A stretch of DNA of 64,000 nt from Moraxella caprae DSM 19149 (GCF_000426885.1 NZ_AUGF01000009.1:1-64000); one strand, 5' to 3'. Positions 35,454 through 45,194 are shown, counted from the first letter of the stretch. Translations and numbers: made by a program. Notes: generated by a model not told the origin, from the sequence alone.

Positions 35454-35682
35454 ACAATTCTTCTCGGTTAAATTTAAAATCTGGTGGCAATTTTGCTTGT
35501 ACGGTGGCAAAAATATTGTCTAAGATAGCAAATTTTTTCTCTTCTTCTGACAAAGGTTTGCTTGGCGTTATATCAAAAGTTGTGCCATTATAAATTAAGG
35601 CTACTTTTTCGCCCTGCTTAGCTTTTTGTAGAATCTGCACCATATCATAATTGGCGATTTCGTGAACAGCAATTTCAATCAT
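35443..35682 (-). CDS. VapB/Phd-type antitoxin
   Basis: The protein is 79 aa: MIEIAVHEIANYDMVQILQKAKQGE resembles Phd/YefM-VapB type DNA-binding N-termini, with an acidic C-terminal tail (PPDFKFNREELYER) to bind toxin. Translationally coupled to the PIN gene by an 11-bp overlap. AGGAAAAA precedes the ATG. With the toxin frameshifted it may persist as an orphan antitoxin and repressor. Confidence 0.75.
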   Translation of the reverse strand: MIEIAVHEIANYDMVQILQKAKQGEKVALIYNGTTFDITPSKPLSEEEKKFAILDNIFATVQAKLPPDFKFNREELYER

Positions 35683-35719
35683 AATTTTTCCTATTTAATA
35701 AATGGTTAGTTAAGTATAA

Positions 35720-35736
35720 GGTGCATATTACGCACC
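35720..35736. repeat. 17-bp palindrome, copy 3
   Basis: GGTGCATATTACGCACC, between the broken membrane gene and the antitoxin gene. Confidence 0.75.
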
Positions 35737-35751
35737 GTTTAAAATAAAATA

Positions 35752-36230
35752 TCACTCATCACTAATTTGATAATAGGTTTGTTTTTCAATTTGTGTGGAT
35801 AACCAATAGGCAATCAAGAAACAACAAAATATAATAATATTTTCAATTATTTTATTGACTTGAAAATCAAAAATGAATTGCACAATCATCATTGAACACA
35901 ATAGACTTCCTGCAAAACCCAAAATAAGGAAAACCGTTCGTGGTGAGCTTGTCGAACCATAACGGTTTTCCGCCACCCCTCAACAAGCTCGGGGCGAACG
36001 GAAAGCCTAGTTTTGCAGGAAGTCTAATAAAAGCACCAAACCAACCAAGCCCCAAGCATATTGTACAGGAAAAATTTTGTTTAATTTTTGCTCGCAATGC
36101 GGACAATGAATACTAGGTGCTGGCTTAAATTGATAAGACTTTAATTTTCCTTCAAATGGTTTTTTGATTAAGATTTTGGGTGCAAATAAATTTTAACAAT
36201 TTGGGCAAGGATATTCAATTTTGGTTAGCA
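35752..36230 (-). pseudogene. Zinc-ribbon membrane protein interrupted by a MITE
   Basis: Removing the element at 35902-36026 joins MLTKIEYPCPNC, (stop), LKSYQFKPAPSIHCPHCEQK, then WGLVGLVLLL to LCSMMIVQFIFDFQV and the end YWLSTQIEKQTYYQISDE, a single frame of about 120 codons. It has CPNC/CPHC cysteine pairs and two membrane helices. Codon 13 is TAA, a second lesion. The start is at ATG near 36230. Function unknown. The downstream ORF that begins inside the element is not a separate gene. Confidence 0.75.
35902..36026. mobile_element. MITE family 2, inserted at a TA
   Basis: A 125-bp element with perfect terminal inverted repeats AGACTTCCTGCAAAAC / GTTTTGCAGGAAGTCT, flanked by a duplicated TA. 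It carries the CGTTCGTGGTGAGCTTGTCG module internally. No coding capacity, so it must be mobilised in trans, probably by an IS630-type transposase (inferred from the TA duplication). Confidence 0.85.
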
Positions 36231-36270
36231 TTTTTATTTACCCCAGTAACTCTAATTGATTGACAATAAT

Positions 36271-36287
36271 GGTGTGTAATATGCACC
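36271..36287. repeat. 17-bp palindrome, copy 4
   Basis: GGTGTGTAATATGCACC, a slightly diverged copy upstream of the broken membrane gene. Confidence 0.7.
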
Positions 36288-36417
36288 GTTTTTAGGTTTA
36301 TTTGTAATAATTTACCATTGCTCCGTAGGGGCGAATTGCAATTCGCCCCTACAAAACCGCATTAAATTATGGCTCGGTAATTATCACTGCAATTTTATTT
36401 AAATTGTGATTTTTAAG

Positions 36418-36434
36418 GGTGCGTAATACGCACC
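36418..36434. repeat. 17-bp palindrome, copy 5
   Basis: GGTGCGTAATACGCACC directly abuts the stop codon of the gene ending at 36435, as copy 2 does for the arsR-family gene. Confidence 0.85.
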
Positions 36435-36797
36435 TTACGGATTATCTTGCCAATGTAAAGCCATCCAAATTTTTGCCAAAATACCAACAAATACCGCAAT
36501 AGATAATCCCAAAAACACCTGATTTTGCGTTAAAAAATAAATAAAGGATAACATCAAACTAATAATAACGCCAATCCCACAATAAATATAAGTATCCTTA
36601 TGGGTATCTACTGTAATATCACTAATTTGAGCAGGTTCTTTATTAAATGCACCAGTTGATACACCAATAACAATAATAATGATTTTGATGATTGCCAGAG
36701 CAACGATTAACTGATAACGATTAATAACATCAGATAAAGCCAATCCTGCAAGTATAAATGCGGTAATCATTAATAATACCAATGCAAATTTTTTCAT
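36435..36797 (-). CDS. Small integral membrane protein, unknown
   Basis: The product is 120 aa from MKKFALVL. Four hydrophobic segments: LMITAFILAGLAL, LIVALAIIKIIIIVIGV, YIYCGIGVIISLMLSFIYFL and VFLGLSIAVFVGIL. No recognised motif. It sits in the accessory block between lspA and ileS. The 5' Met five codons earlier is less likely. Confidence 0.6.
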   Translation of the reverse strand: MKKFALVLLMITAFILAGLALSDVINRYQLIVALAIIKIIIIVIGVSTGAFNKEPAQISDITVDTHKDTYIYCGIGVIISLMLSFIYFLTQNQVFLGLSIAVFVGILAKIWMALHWQDNP

Positions 36798-36834
36798 ATT
36801 TATCCAATACAATCCTTACAGTTGGCGTTATTCT

Positions 36835-36868
36835 AAAACGGTGCATAAACAACTTTATACACCGTTTT
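36835..36868 (-). terminator. ileS terminator
   Basis: AAAACGGTG...TATAAA-type 15-bp stem with one mismatch (36835-36849 / 36854-36868), just after the ileS stop. Its presence separates ileS from lspA transcriptionally. Confidence 0.75.
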
Positions 36869-36873
36869 TATGA

Positions 36874-39696
36874 TTAAGCAAATTTCCGCACTTCCCCCGC
36901 CCCAAAGGCATTTTCCATACATCTTGGGCAAATGTCTTGGTGTTCGGCAACACTTCCGACACTTGGCAAAATATGCCAACAGCGTACGCATTTTTCGCCA
37001 GTCGCAGGGGCGACTTTGACCGAAAGTGTATCGCCCTGATTTAGGCTGACGCTACTGGTGATAAACACAAATTTTAGTTCATCGCCCAATTTGGCAAGGG
37101 CTGGGTAGGTGGTGCTGTCCGCCACAATGTCAAGCTGTGCCGACAAACTGCTGTTGATGACTTTATCGGTGCGAGCATCGTCCATTGCCTTATTTGCCAC
37201 TTCTTTGACCGCCAAAATCGCTTGCCAATCTGTGTCCGTGATGTCGGTTAGGGCGACTTTTGGCAAGTCGTACCACTCTTGGGTAAAAATATAGCCGTCC
37301 CCTTGCTCTTTGTTAAGGGGTTTTAATACTTCCCACGCTTCTTGGGCGGTAAAGGATAAAATTGGGGCAATCCAACGCAAAAGGGCGTGAGCGATGTGAT
37401 AAATGGCGGTCTGTGCCGAACGGCGAGCGTGTCCGTCCGCCTTGCTGGTGTATTGGCGGTCTTTGATGATGTCAAGGTAAAATCCGCCCAAATCCGCCCC
37501 ACAAAAGCCTGTTACCAACTGGCATACCTGATGAAAATCCATTGCCGTATAAGCGGTGCGAATGTCGTTTTGGACTTGCGTGGCTTTGTGCAAAATGTAT
37601 TTATCAAGGCTGACAAGCTCGCCTGCTGGCACCAAGTCTTTGCTTGGGTCAAAGTCATCGGTATTGGCAAGCAAAAAGCGAATGGTGTTACGGATACGGC
37701 GGTACATATCGCTGACACGGTCAAAGCCTTCTTTACTCACCGCCATTTCGTAGCGGTAATCGGACGACCCAACCCACAGACGGACAATGTCAATGCCGTA
37801 TTTTTGGGCAAGTTCGGCAGGTTCAAAGCCTTTGGTATTGCCTTTGGATTTTGATAATTTATAACCCTTTGCATCGACGGTAAAGCCGTGCGTTAGCACT
37901 TGTTTATAAGGCGGACGACCGTACACGCTTTCGGCTACAAGGAGCGATGATTGAAACCAGCCACGATGTTGGTCAGAGCCTTCAAGGTACAAATCGGCAG
38001 GATTGGTTAGTTCAGAACGACTACCCAAAACGGCAAAATTGGTAGAGCCAGAGTCAAACCACACATCCAGCGTGTCGGTGGATTTGACATAATTTTGGCA
38101 ATCACTTTCATCAAGAAAATCTGAAATCGGTGCGTCAAACCACGCTTCAATTCCGCCTTGTTCAATGACCCCAGCGACTTTTTCAATCAGGGCAGAAGTA
38201 TTGGGGTGCAACTCGCCACTGTCTTTGTGCATAAAAAAGGCAATCGGCACTCCCCAAGTGCGTTGGCGTGAAATACACCAATCAGGGCGACCGTTCATCA
38301 TTGATTCAATGCGGTTTTGACCCCACGCTGGTGTCCAAGTTACCTTTGGAATATCACGCAACGCCTGTTCACGCAAGCCCTGCTCTTCCATAGAAATAAA
38401 CCATTGGGGCGTGGCACGAAAAATAATCGGTGTCTTGTGTCGCCAGCAATGCGGATAGCTGTGGCTGATTTTTTTATGGTCTAATAAATGCCCACTGTTA
38501 AGCAAAGTTTCAATGATTTTTGGCTGTGCCTTATAAATATGCTCGCCAACAAAGACACGGGCGGTTTCCAAATACATGCCATTTCCGCCCACAGGGTTTT
38601 CGGTCGGTAGGTTGTAGAGCTTGCCGACATTGTAGTCGTCCACACCGTGAGCAGGGGCGGTATGGACAAGCCCTGTACCGCTATCAGCCGTTACGTGTTC
38701 GCCTGTGATAATCGGCACTTGGCGGTTGCTGATGAGTGGGTGCTGGGCGTTTAGGGTGGTTAATTCTGAGCCTTTAACCGTTGCGATAACTTCCACGCTT
38801 TCTAAATTAACATTTTTGGTAAAGTCGTCTTTTAGACTTTCGGCAATGATAAAATGCCCTTTTTCAGTTTTGACAATCGCATAATCAAATTCGGCATTGG
38901 CACTAACGGCTTGGTTGGCAGGGAGTGTCCAAGGGGTCGTTGTCCAAATGACGGCTTGTAAATTGCCTGTCAAATTGGCGGTCGCCCCCAAATCGCCACG
39001 ATTGACAATATCAAACCCGACATAAATCGCATCGGAAGTTCTATTTTCGTATTCCACTTCCGCTTCGGCAAGGGCAGAACCACAATCCAAGCACCAGTTT
39101 ACAGGCTTCATACCCCGCACAATATGTCCGTTGTCGTAGATTTTGCCAAGCGTCCGCACGATGTCGGCTTCGGTTTTAAAATTCATCGTCAAATACGGAT
39201 TGTCCCAATCGCCCAGCACGCCAAGGCGTTTAAAATCCGCCTTTTGTAGCTCAATTTGGCTTAGGGCATAATCTCGGCACGCTTTGCGAAACTGGGTGGC
39301 GGTAATCGGTTCGCCATTTTTGTTCGCTTTGGGTGGTTGTCCGACTTTACCAAACTCATTTTCTACTTTTTGTTCAATCGGCAAACCGTGGCAATCCCAG
39401 CCCGGAATGTACGGTGCGTCATAGCCGTCCAAGGTTTTGTATTTGACGATGATGTCTTTTAGGACTTTATTGACAACGTGTCCTAAGTGAATTTGACCGT
39501 TGGCATAGGGCGGGCCATCGTGTAGCACATATTTTTCACGCCCCCCGCGGGCTTTGCGGATTTGCCCATAAACATCGTCTGCGTGCCATTTGGCAAGCCA
39601 AGCAGGTTCTCGTTTTGCCAAATCGCCTCGCATTGGAAAGGCGGTATCGGCAAGGTTTAGGGTGTTTTTGTAGTCGGTTTGGGCTTGTTCTGTCAT
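36874..39696 (-). CDS. ileS: Isoleucyl-tRNA synthetase
   Basis: The protein is 940 aa, usual for class I bacterial IleRS. The HIGH-type motif is GQIHLGH after [11 protein letters not shown], the KMSKS motif is KLSKSKGN, the editing domain has [12 protein letters not shown], and the C-terminal zinc site is CVRCWH ... CPRCMENAF. It charges tRNA-Ile. Start [11 protein letters not shown]. Normally paired with lspA; see the accessory block. Confidence 0.97.
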   Translation of the reverse strand: MTEQAQTDYKNTLNLADTAFPMRGDLAKREPAWLAKWHADDVYGQIRKARGGREKYVLHDGPPYANGQIHLGHVVNKVLKDIIVKYKTLDGYDAPYIPGWDCHGLPIEQKVENEFGKVGQPPKANKNGEPITATQFRKACRDYALSQIELQKADFKRLGVLGDWDNPYLTMNFKTEADIVRTLGKIYDNGHIVRGMKPVNWCLDCGSALAEAEVEYENRTSDAIYVGFDIVNRGDLGATANLTGNLQAVIWTTTPWTLPANQAVSANAEFDYAIVKTEKGHFIIAESLKDDFTKNVNLESVEVIATVKGSELTTLNAQHPLISNRQVPIITGEHVTADSGTGLVHTAPAHGVDDYNVGKLYNLPTENPVGGNGMYLETARVFVGEHIYKAQPKIIETLLNSGHLLDHKKISHSYPHCWRHKTPIIFRATPQWFISMEEQGLREQALRDIPKVTWTPAWGQNRIESMMNGRPDWCISRQRTWGVPIAFFMHKDSGELHPNTSALIEKVAGVIEQGGIEAWFDAPISDFLDESDCQNYVKSTDTLDVWFDSGSTNFAVLGSRSELTNPADLYLEGSDQHRGWFQSSLLVAESVYGRPPYKQVLTHGFTVDAKGYKLSKSKGNTKGFEPAELAQKYGIDIVRLWVGSSDYRYEMAVSKEGFDRVSDMYRRIRNTIRFLLANTDDFDPSKDLVPAGELVSLDKYILHKATQVQNDIRTAYTAMDFHQVCQLVTGFCGADLGGFYLDIIKDRQYTSKADGHARRSAQTAIYHIAHALLRWIAPILSFTAQEAWEVLKPLNKEQGDGYIFTQEWYDLPKVALTDITDTDWQAILAVKEVANKAMDDARTDKVINSSLSAQLDIVADSTTYPALAKLGDELKFVFITSSVSLNQGDTLSVKVAPATGEKCVRCWHILPSVGSVAEHQDICPRCMENAFGAGEVRKFA

Positions 39697-39831
39697 AATT
39701 GGCTCGTAAAAATAAAAGAAAATGGGTAATTATACCTTAAATGCTTGAATTTAGAAAGGTTGTAATGCGTGAAATTTGACTTTTTTGGGGGGGATTTGGT
39801 AGATTAAGATACTATTTTTGGCAACTGGATA

Positions 39832-40038
39832 ATGATGAAAAAGTTAAGCAGAAAAACCACTTCAAAATTAACAATGCTATTTTGTACGGTCATTTTGAGT
39901 TATTTTGTTTTTATTAAAAAGGATTATGATAATCCTGCTGTTGCTTTTATTGCCATTTATATGGTATTGGAAAGTTTGTATTATTTTTGGCAATTTTATA
40001 AAAAGAATGATACGATTAAATTTAATGATAAGTTTTAA
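39832..40038 (+). CDS. Small membrane protein, unknown
   Basis: The product is 68 aa, starting MMKKLSRKTTSK. Two hydrophobic helices (LTMLFCTVILSYFVFI and AVAFIAIYMVLESLYYFW) with Lys-rich ends give a plausible inner-membrane topology. No family recognised. Low-GC and stand-alone; a strong ribosome site is not visible. Confidence 0.45.
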   Translation: MMKKLSRKTTSKLTMLFCTVILSYFVFIKKDYDNPAVAFIAIYMVLESLYYFWQFYKKNDTIKFNDKF

Positions 40039-40173
40039 TAATTTTCTATTATAATTCTCATTCCCATTTATAAAATTCATCAAAAATTCATCTTTACAAT
40101 TTTCCGCTTTAATTCCTTACAAAAATTCGGTATATTAGTAGGATAATTATCAGCCAACTTGCAAGGTTATCTT

Positions 40174-40746
40174 ATGAAAAATCCCAGCAAAACCCTATCA
40201 TTATTATTGGCAAGTGCCTTATTTTTGACCGCTTGTGGTGGCGATAAGCCTAGCGAACCCGCCCCAAAAGCCGAGCCTAGCACCCAAAAAACCGCCCCTG
40301 CCCAGCCGACTGACACTACCCCCAAAGCCGATGAAGTCGCACCAGAGACCGCCGAGCCTGTCGGGACAGACGACTCCAAAGCTGATGAAGTGGCAACCAC
40401 CGACTCTGCCACATCTGATAAGACCGACAAGGGTACAGTTGAGACCGCCCAAGTGGACAATGCCGAGCAAGCAAACACCGCCCCCGCCCCAGTACAGGCT
40501 TTATCTATCGCCGAAGGTAAGGTGCGCTATGAGAAAACTTGCAAAATCTGCCATGAGCAAGGGCTGTTGGATGCCCCCAAACTCACCGCCAAAGCCGACT
40601 GGGCAAAACGCTTGGATAAGGGCATAGACACCCTGCACAAACACTCCGCCAAAGGCTTTGGTAAAATGCCAGCACAGGTGGCAGGGGATGTTACCGAAGC
40701 TGAGGTATATGCGGCGGTGGATTATATGGTGAGTCAAGTTCAGTAA
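40174..40746 (+). CDS. Lipid-anchored c-type cytochrome (cytochrome c5-like)
   Basis: The product is 190 aa from MKNPSKTL, chosen because it gives a clean lipobox (LFLTAC). A ~90-residue Pro/Ala/Thr/Asp-rich linker is followed by one haem domain: CKICH at residues 123-127 and a GKMP axial-Met region, as in cytochrome c5/c551 types. It is predicted to carry electrons in the periplasm, tethered by lipid. The long acidic linker may let it reach between complexes. Not in an operon. Confidence 0.88.
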   Translation: MKNPSKTLSLLLASALFLTACGGDKPSEPAPKAEPSTQKTAPAQPTDTTPKADEVAPETAEPVGTDDSKADEVATTDSATSDKTDKGTVETAQVDNAEQANTAPAPVQALSIAEGKVRYEKTCKICHEQGLLDAPKLTAKADWAKRLDKGIDTLHKHSAKGFGKMPAQVAGDVTEAEVYAAVDYMVSQVQ

Positions 40747-40753
40747 ATTGATG

Positions 40754-40785
40754 TTTATCGGATAGAATATCATTTATCCGATAAA
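40754..40785 (+). terminator. Hairpin after the cytochrome gene
   Basis: An 11-bp stem TTTATCGGATA / TATCCGATAAA, 7 bases after the stop, followed by TTTAAT. Confidence 0.55.
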
Positions 40786-40833
40786 TTTAATAAAATATCG
40801 CTGATTGTAATATCAATAAATCATGTTGAAATA

Positions 40834-40860
40834 AAACCCAATTTTGTTATTGGGTTTTTT
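40834..40860 (+). terminator. Rho-independent terminator
   Basis: AAACCCAAT / ATTGGGTTT with a 6-base loop and T6. Apart from these two hairpins nothing is seen in 40747-41088. Confidence 0.75.
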
Positions 40861-41088
40861 ATCTGCCATTAATTTATTGAGTTTCTAATCCACCCGTGTC
40901 GTTTTCTTTTATAATTTTTTCGGTTACGCATTCTTTATTATTCCCTATTAATATGGCATGAGGCAAATTCCATGTTTGCCATACTTTTTGTCAAGTGATG
41001 ATGTGTATTGTTTTTTGTTGATTTGCAAAAATAAATCATCCCCACTATAATAAATGACAATACATTTAATTTGCAAAAGGAATTTACC

Positions 41089-41913
41089 ATGCTTGCCTAT
41101 CTATTTGTACCTGCCACGCACCCCAAGCGTATCATCAAAGCCCTAACCGACCCTGCCATAACTGCCCACGTCCATGCCATCATCATCGACTTAGAAGACG
41201 CCGCCGCCGACCGTTCGCCTAATGATGTGCGTGCCAAACTTGATGATTTGTTAGGCACCATGGAGCAAACACAGACCATGCCAGAGCTGTGGGTGCGGAT
41301 ACATGGGGCGTCTCATGGCGAGTTTCGTTTGGACTGTGAATGGGTGCGGTCGCACGACATCATCAGCACGGTGGTACTCCCCAAAGCCGAAAATGCCGAG
41401 CAGGTCAGTCTGGCTCATGAACTGACTGCTCGCCCTGTGGTTGCCATGATTGAGAGCGGGCAAGGCGTGCTAAATGTTGCTTCTATGGCAGGGGCGGTGG
41501 GGCTTGTGGCGTTGAGCTATGGCTGTTTGGATTTATTGACATCGCTTGGCATGACCATGAACACCAAAGCCTCAGCACTGATGTTTGATAAAATTCGCAC
41601 CGAACTCGTGCTACATTCACAAGCAAATGAGCTGTCCGCTCCGATTGAGACGATTTATCCCAACTTTCAAGACGATGGGGGCTTTAAAGCGTGGCTCACT
41701 CACGCCCAAAATTTTGGCTTTGGGGGCGTGCTTGCCATTCACCCCAAACAACTTGCCATCATCAGCTCATTAAACGAGCGAGAGGGCGACCTTTGCTTTG
41801 CCAAAAAAGTCCTCTCTCATCACGACAGCACGGGAGAGGCAGTATTTGCCATCGATGGACAAATGGTGGATTTGCCTGTGATAACTTGGGCAAGGGAGAT
41901 TTTGGGCAAATAA
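41089..41913 (+). CDS. CoA-ester lyase (HpcH/HpaI / CitE-like)
   Basis: The product is 274 aa from MLAYLFVPAT; AAAGGA lies just upstream, so the six codons before are dropped. Family features: LFVPATHPKRI, IIDLEDAAA, RIHGASHGEF, VVLPKAEN, VVAMIESGQGVLN and the Mg-site Glu/Asp pattern. It cleaves CoA esters such as citramalyl- or malyl-CoA-type substrates; true substrate not determinable. No citrate lyase partners adjacent. Confidence 0.85.
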   Translation: MLAYLFVPATHPKRIIKALTDPAITAHVHAIIIDLEDAAADRSPNDVRAKLDDLLGTMEQTQTMPELWVRIHGASHGEFRLDCEWVRSHDIISTVVLPKAENAEQVSLAHELTARPVVAMIESGQGVLNVASMAGAVGLVALSYGCLDLLTSLGMTMNTKASALMFDKIRTELVLHSQANELSAPIETIYPNFQDDGGFKAWLTHAQNFGFGGVLAIHPKQLAIISSLNEREGDLCFAKKVLSHHDSTGEAVFAIDGQMVDLPVITWAREILGK

Positions 41914-42054
41914 ATATTAGACATAAAAAAACCACTCATAATGTCATCACATCATAAACGGTTTTTAAGCCATACCAACCGAACTATAAATTTGATATGG
42001 CTTTGTGGGAACATGTTGTATAACCAATAAACCTAAACACTACAACAAGCCATA

Positions 42055-42071
42055 GGTGCGTGTTACGCACC
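42055..42071. repeat. 17-bp palindrome, copy 6
   Basis: GGTGCGTGTTACGCACC, between two 3' gene ends. The rest of 41914-42187 shows nothing clear; a weak A/T-flanked hairpin near 41930-41970 may end the lyase transcript. Confidence 0.85.
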
Positions 42072-42187
42072 TACTTACAAAACCAATTTTGTACCAATTT
42101 TAAAGTTCTTTGACTATAAAAAACTTAGGGCAACTGATTTACCCCCCCATATTCTAAAATATAAATTTCACTAAAACACTTTTAACC

Positions 42188-42664
42188 TCAAAACCCCTTT
42201 GTCTTTAATGCCTCTTTTAATTGCTCATCATCACAATCATCATCATTGGCACAAATCTGCCTCATCATTTCGGCATTTTGTGCATTCATTGGCTTTTTTG
42301 TCATGCCCTCAAACGCCAAACCCAAAGTCGCCCGTCCCGATACTGGCACACCGCCTACCACAAAGGGGGCTAATCTGCCTTTTTTAAGTGCGGTGATGAT
42401 TTGCCTGTCAAGACCTCTATCGCCTGTATTGACATTATGCACCGCCGTAATGTTGCCCTGTTTGTCAATGAATAATTGTGGGGTTAATGTCACGCCTGCC
42501 TCACAATCATTAAAATACGCCATGTCAATGTCATAACAGTGTTTATTTTCATACAATGTATCGACAGAAAGCTCTCCAAAATTTGGTTTTTGAACCCAAG
42601 TAGGACTTGCCCATGATGCATTTGCCATCAACAAACCCACCAATAATAAACCCGTGTATTTCAT
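42188..42664 (-). CDS. Periplasmic protein with TonB C-terminal-like domain
   Basis: The product is 158 aa from MKYTGLLL. A cleavable signal ends near ASWA-SP. The central region, LFIDKQGNITAVHNVNTGDRGLDRQIITALKKGRLAPF, has the strand-helix-strand pattern of TonB C-terminal domains (quoted motif IDKQGNITAVHN). No TonB membrane anchor or Pro-rich linker, so it is not a classical energy transducer. Four Cys suggest disulfides. Function unknown. Confidence 0.7.
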   Translation of the reverse strand: MKYTGLLLVGLLMANASWASPTWVQKPNFGELSVDTLYENKHCYDIDMAYFNDCEAGVTLTPQLFIDKQGNITAVHNVNTGDRGLDRQIITALKKGRLAPFVVGGVPVSGRATLGLAFEGMTKKPMNAQNAEMMRQICANDDDCDDEQLKEALKTKGF

Positions 42665-42782
42665 GATTTGCTCCAAGTTTTATTTACTTTGATAATGCCA
42701 CTTTGACACCCATGCCCCCTCGTAAGAAGACGGTCCATTTTACTATAAAGTGCGGCTGTGGTAAACTAGCGTTTATTTTTTG

Positions 42783-43280
42783 ATGAGTAACCTTATGAAT
42801 ATTCTACCTAGCGAGGAAGTCCGTATCACAAGTGGCAGTACCGTTTCGCTACATTTTGAAGTGAGCTTACCAAACGGCACGGTCATCGATAGCACCTTTG
42901 GGCGAGATGAGCCTGTAACCTTGACGGTAGGCGATGAGAGCCTACTGGCAGGCTTTGAACAGGTACTCATCAACCTAAAAGCAGGCGATACCCGCACCGC
43001 TCATCTACCGCCAGAACAAGCCTTTGGCGAATGGAATGGCGAAAATGTGCAGACCTTTCCCCGCACCAAATTTAGCTTATCCGAGCCAAATCCTGTGGTC
43101 GGCATGATGATGGAATTTGCCGATAAAGGTCAAAATACCTTGGCGGGGGTAATTTGCCATGTTGATGATAATGAAGTCAAAGTGGACTTTAATCACCCTT
43201 TGGCAGGGCAAGATGTGCTGTTTAAGGTGCAGATTTTTAAGGTTACACCAAAGGGAGAAAGTGGGCTAAAATTTGTCTAG
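42783..43280 (+). CDS. fkpB: FKBP-type peptidyl-prolyl isomerase, SlpA/FkpB type
   Basis: The product is 165 aa. FKBP insert-type fold: VSLHFEVSLPNGTVIDSTF, EPVTLTVGDESLLAGFEQVL, LPPEQAFGEWN and KVDFNHPLAGQDVLFKV, the last a SlpA signature. Catalyses proline cis/trans isomerisation and acts as a chaperone in the cytoplasm. In E. coli it lies with ileS-lspA; here it is 3 kb beyond ileS. A start at 42795 is possible. Confidence 0.9.
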   Translation: MSNLMNILPSEEVRITSGSTVSLHFEVSLPNGTVIDSTFGRDEPVTLTVGDESLLAGFEQVLINLKAGDTRTAHLPPEQAFGEWNGENVQTFPRTKFSLSEPNPVVGMMMEFADKGQNTLAGVICHVDDNEVKVDFNHPLAGQDVLFKVQIFKVTPKGESGLKFV

Positions 43281-43288
43281 GACAACCC

Positions 43289-44302
43289 ATGAAAAAACCA
43301 CTCATCGCCTTATTTGCCATGCTCACACTACCGCAAGCGTGGGCGTTATCCATAGAGCCTGCCGATTGGGGCGATTTTCGCTATGATGAAAACGTGATTT
43401 GCTCAACATCCGCAGAAAACAGCGACATATTCGGCGTTGTCAAAAAACAGGGTAAATACGGCATGGCGGACAGCACAGGCAAAGTACTGTTACCGCTTGA
43501 ATATGATGACGGGGCATGCTTGGACGATGGTCATGCCACCTTTTTAAAACAGGGTAAATGGGGCGTGGTGGACAGCACGCACCGTATACTCATGCCATTT
43601 ATCTTTGATACACCCATTAGGGATTTTAATGGCGTGGATAAAGTCATTATCACCGATGAGCGTGATGATGGTATATATTCGGCGATGTATGGGGTAGATG
43701 GTGGGATTATTTTGGGTTATCAGCGTGGTCGGTTACGTTTTGAAAATGATGTTTTGATACGCTTTGAAAGCGATACAGACGGGCAAAGTGGCTTTATGGA
43801 CACGCAAGGCAATATCATCTTGGCAGGGCGTTATGATTGGGTAAGGCTACTGGACGATAAAGCAGGCGATGAGCGGTTTTTGGTGAGCGTGGATAACCAA
43901 GCAATGATGATAGACCGCCACAAAAACGTATTTACACAAGACTATGACAACATGGAGCCTTTTGATGAGCAAGGCATATCACGGGTTTATCAAAATTTGG
44001 ACAGTGGCGGGTATAAAGTGGGCTTTGTAGATAGAAATGGGATGCTCATTGTCAAACTCTCATCACATCGCTACCCCATGTGGAACGATGTCTATGGGCA
44101 TGAATGGCAACTACGCACGGACGGTGGGCAGTGTACGCTATTTTTGCAAGACCTTGCAGGGCAAGCGATTAACAACCCAGAGTTTCCTGATAAATCCTGT
44201 CGGCTACTTGCCACACCCAACCAAACACCCAGTCAAGAACCCACAGCAAAGCGTGGGTTATGGGATAGGATTTGGGCGTGGGCTACTGGTTTGATTCGCT
44301 AA
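43289..44302 (+). CDS. WG-repeat exported protein
   Basis: The protein is 337 aa. Signal peptide MKKPLIALFAMLTLPQAWA. WG/KYG repeats: KQGKYGMADSTGKVLLPLEYD, KQGKWGVVDSTHRILMPF, SGFMDTQGNIILAGRYD and KVGFVDRNGMLIVKL. WG repeats form beta-rich scaffolds of mostly unknown binding function. Starts 8 bases after fkpB; an operon. C-terminal Trp/Arg-rich tail. Confidence 0.85.
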   Translation: MKKPLIALFAMLTLPQAWALSIEPADWGDFRYDENVICSTSAENSDIFGVVKKQGKYGMADSTGKVLLPLEYDDGACLDDGHATFLKQGKWGVVDSTHRILMPFIFDTPIRDFNGVDKVIITDERDDGIYSAMYGVDGGIILGYQRGRLRFENDVLIRFESDTDGQSGFMDTQGNIILAGRYDWVRLLDDKAGDERFLVSVDNQAMMIDRHKNVFTQDYDNMEPFDEQGISRVYQNLDSGGYKVGFVDRNGMLIVKLSSHRYPMWNDVYGHEWQLRTDGGQCTLFLQDLAGQAINNPEFPDKSCRLLATPNQTPSQEPTAKRGLWDRIWAWATGLIR

Positions 44303-44303
44303 A

Positions 44304-45077
44304 TCAAACCTTCAATACCCGTCTATGTAGCTCTGCTAAGCCGTCTTCCATCGCTTTTTGTAATAGTTCGGTCAGCTCAGCACGGGTCTTATCTTCGGGC
44401 AAAATCGGTGTAAGGGGCAACACATACGCCTTAACCCCATCGCTGTCCGCCACTCGTCTTAGGCTCTCTGCCATCGTGCGTTTGTCATAATACGCACAGT
44501 CGTCCGACAATGTACCGTCTGCATTGACATAAGCAATTACCATAGGACAAATGGGCAAGCCTGTATCCATGCTTGCTTGTAGTAATTTGCCATGGATTTT
44601 TTTGATTTGTTTGCCGTCTGTGGTGGTCGCTTCGGGAAAAAATACCACCGATGAACCGCCACGCAAAAAGTCAGCAATTTGACGTGCCACACCGTCAGCA
44701 TCCCCTGAACCACGCTTGATAAAGAGTGTTCCGCCTGCTTTGGCAAGCCTGCCAAAAATAAACCACTCGCTAATCTCCGCCTTTGATAAAAAGAACACAG
44801 GAGCGACCGACCCCACCACAGGAATATCCAGCCAAGAGATGTGATTGGACACCCATAGTCCGTGTGTCTGTGGCACAGGCTCAACTTGCACGACTTCCAC
44901 ACCAAAGGAATTGACCATTTTACGGCAAAAGGTTTGGATGTATTTTGGCAAAACATCTCTGGGTGGTGTTTTAAATGCCCCAATACGTCTGGCGGTAGTA
45001 AAGCCCCCCACCAAGGTATTACTCATGCCTGCGATAATTTTGGTGCGTTTTAGTTGTTTATTTAAAAAATTTGCCAT
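44304..45077 (-). CDS. Lysophospholipid acyltransferase (PlsC family)
   Basis: The product is 257 aa from MANFLNKQ; the frame extends 28 codons upstream but that part has no family character. HX4D motif NHISWLD, then GGTLFIKRGSGD and FFPEATTTDG (the usual EGT reads EAT). Makes phosphatidate or re-acylates lysolipids at the inner membrane. Convergent with the WG-repeat gene, almost no gap. Confidence 0.88.
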   Translation of the reverse strand: MANFLNKQLKRTKIIAGMSNTLVGGFTTARRIGAFKTPPRDVLPKYIQTFCRKMVNSFGVEVVQVEPVPQTHGLWVSNHISWLDIPVVGSVAPVFFLSKAEISEWFIFGRLAKAGGTLFIKRGSGDADGVARQIADFLRGGSSVVFFPEATTTDGKQIKKIHGKLLQASMDTGLPICPMVIAYVNADGTLSDDCAYYDKRTMAESLRRVADSDGVKAYVLPLTPILPEDKTRAELTELLQKAMEDGLAELHRRVLKV

Positions 45078-45156
45078 AAGATTATCATTGTCAATTAAAA
45101 GACGTATCGTATAAGAGTTTGAGTAAAATTGCAAGTGTTTTTGGTACACATTAATG

Positions 45157-45187
45157 CACAAAAAACCGCCTTAGTGTTTAAGACGGT
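45157..45187 (-). terminator. ftsH terminator
   Basis: ACCGTCTTA / TAAGGCGGT (minus strand) with one G-U and T6. Confidence 0.7.
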
Positions 45188-45194
45188 CTGTAAA

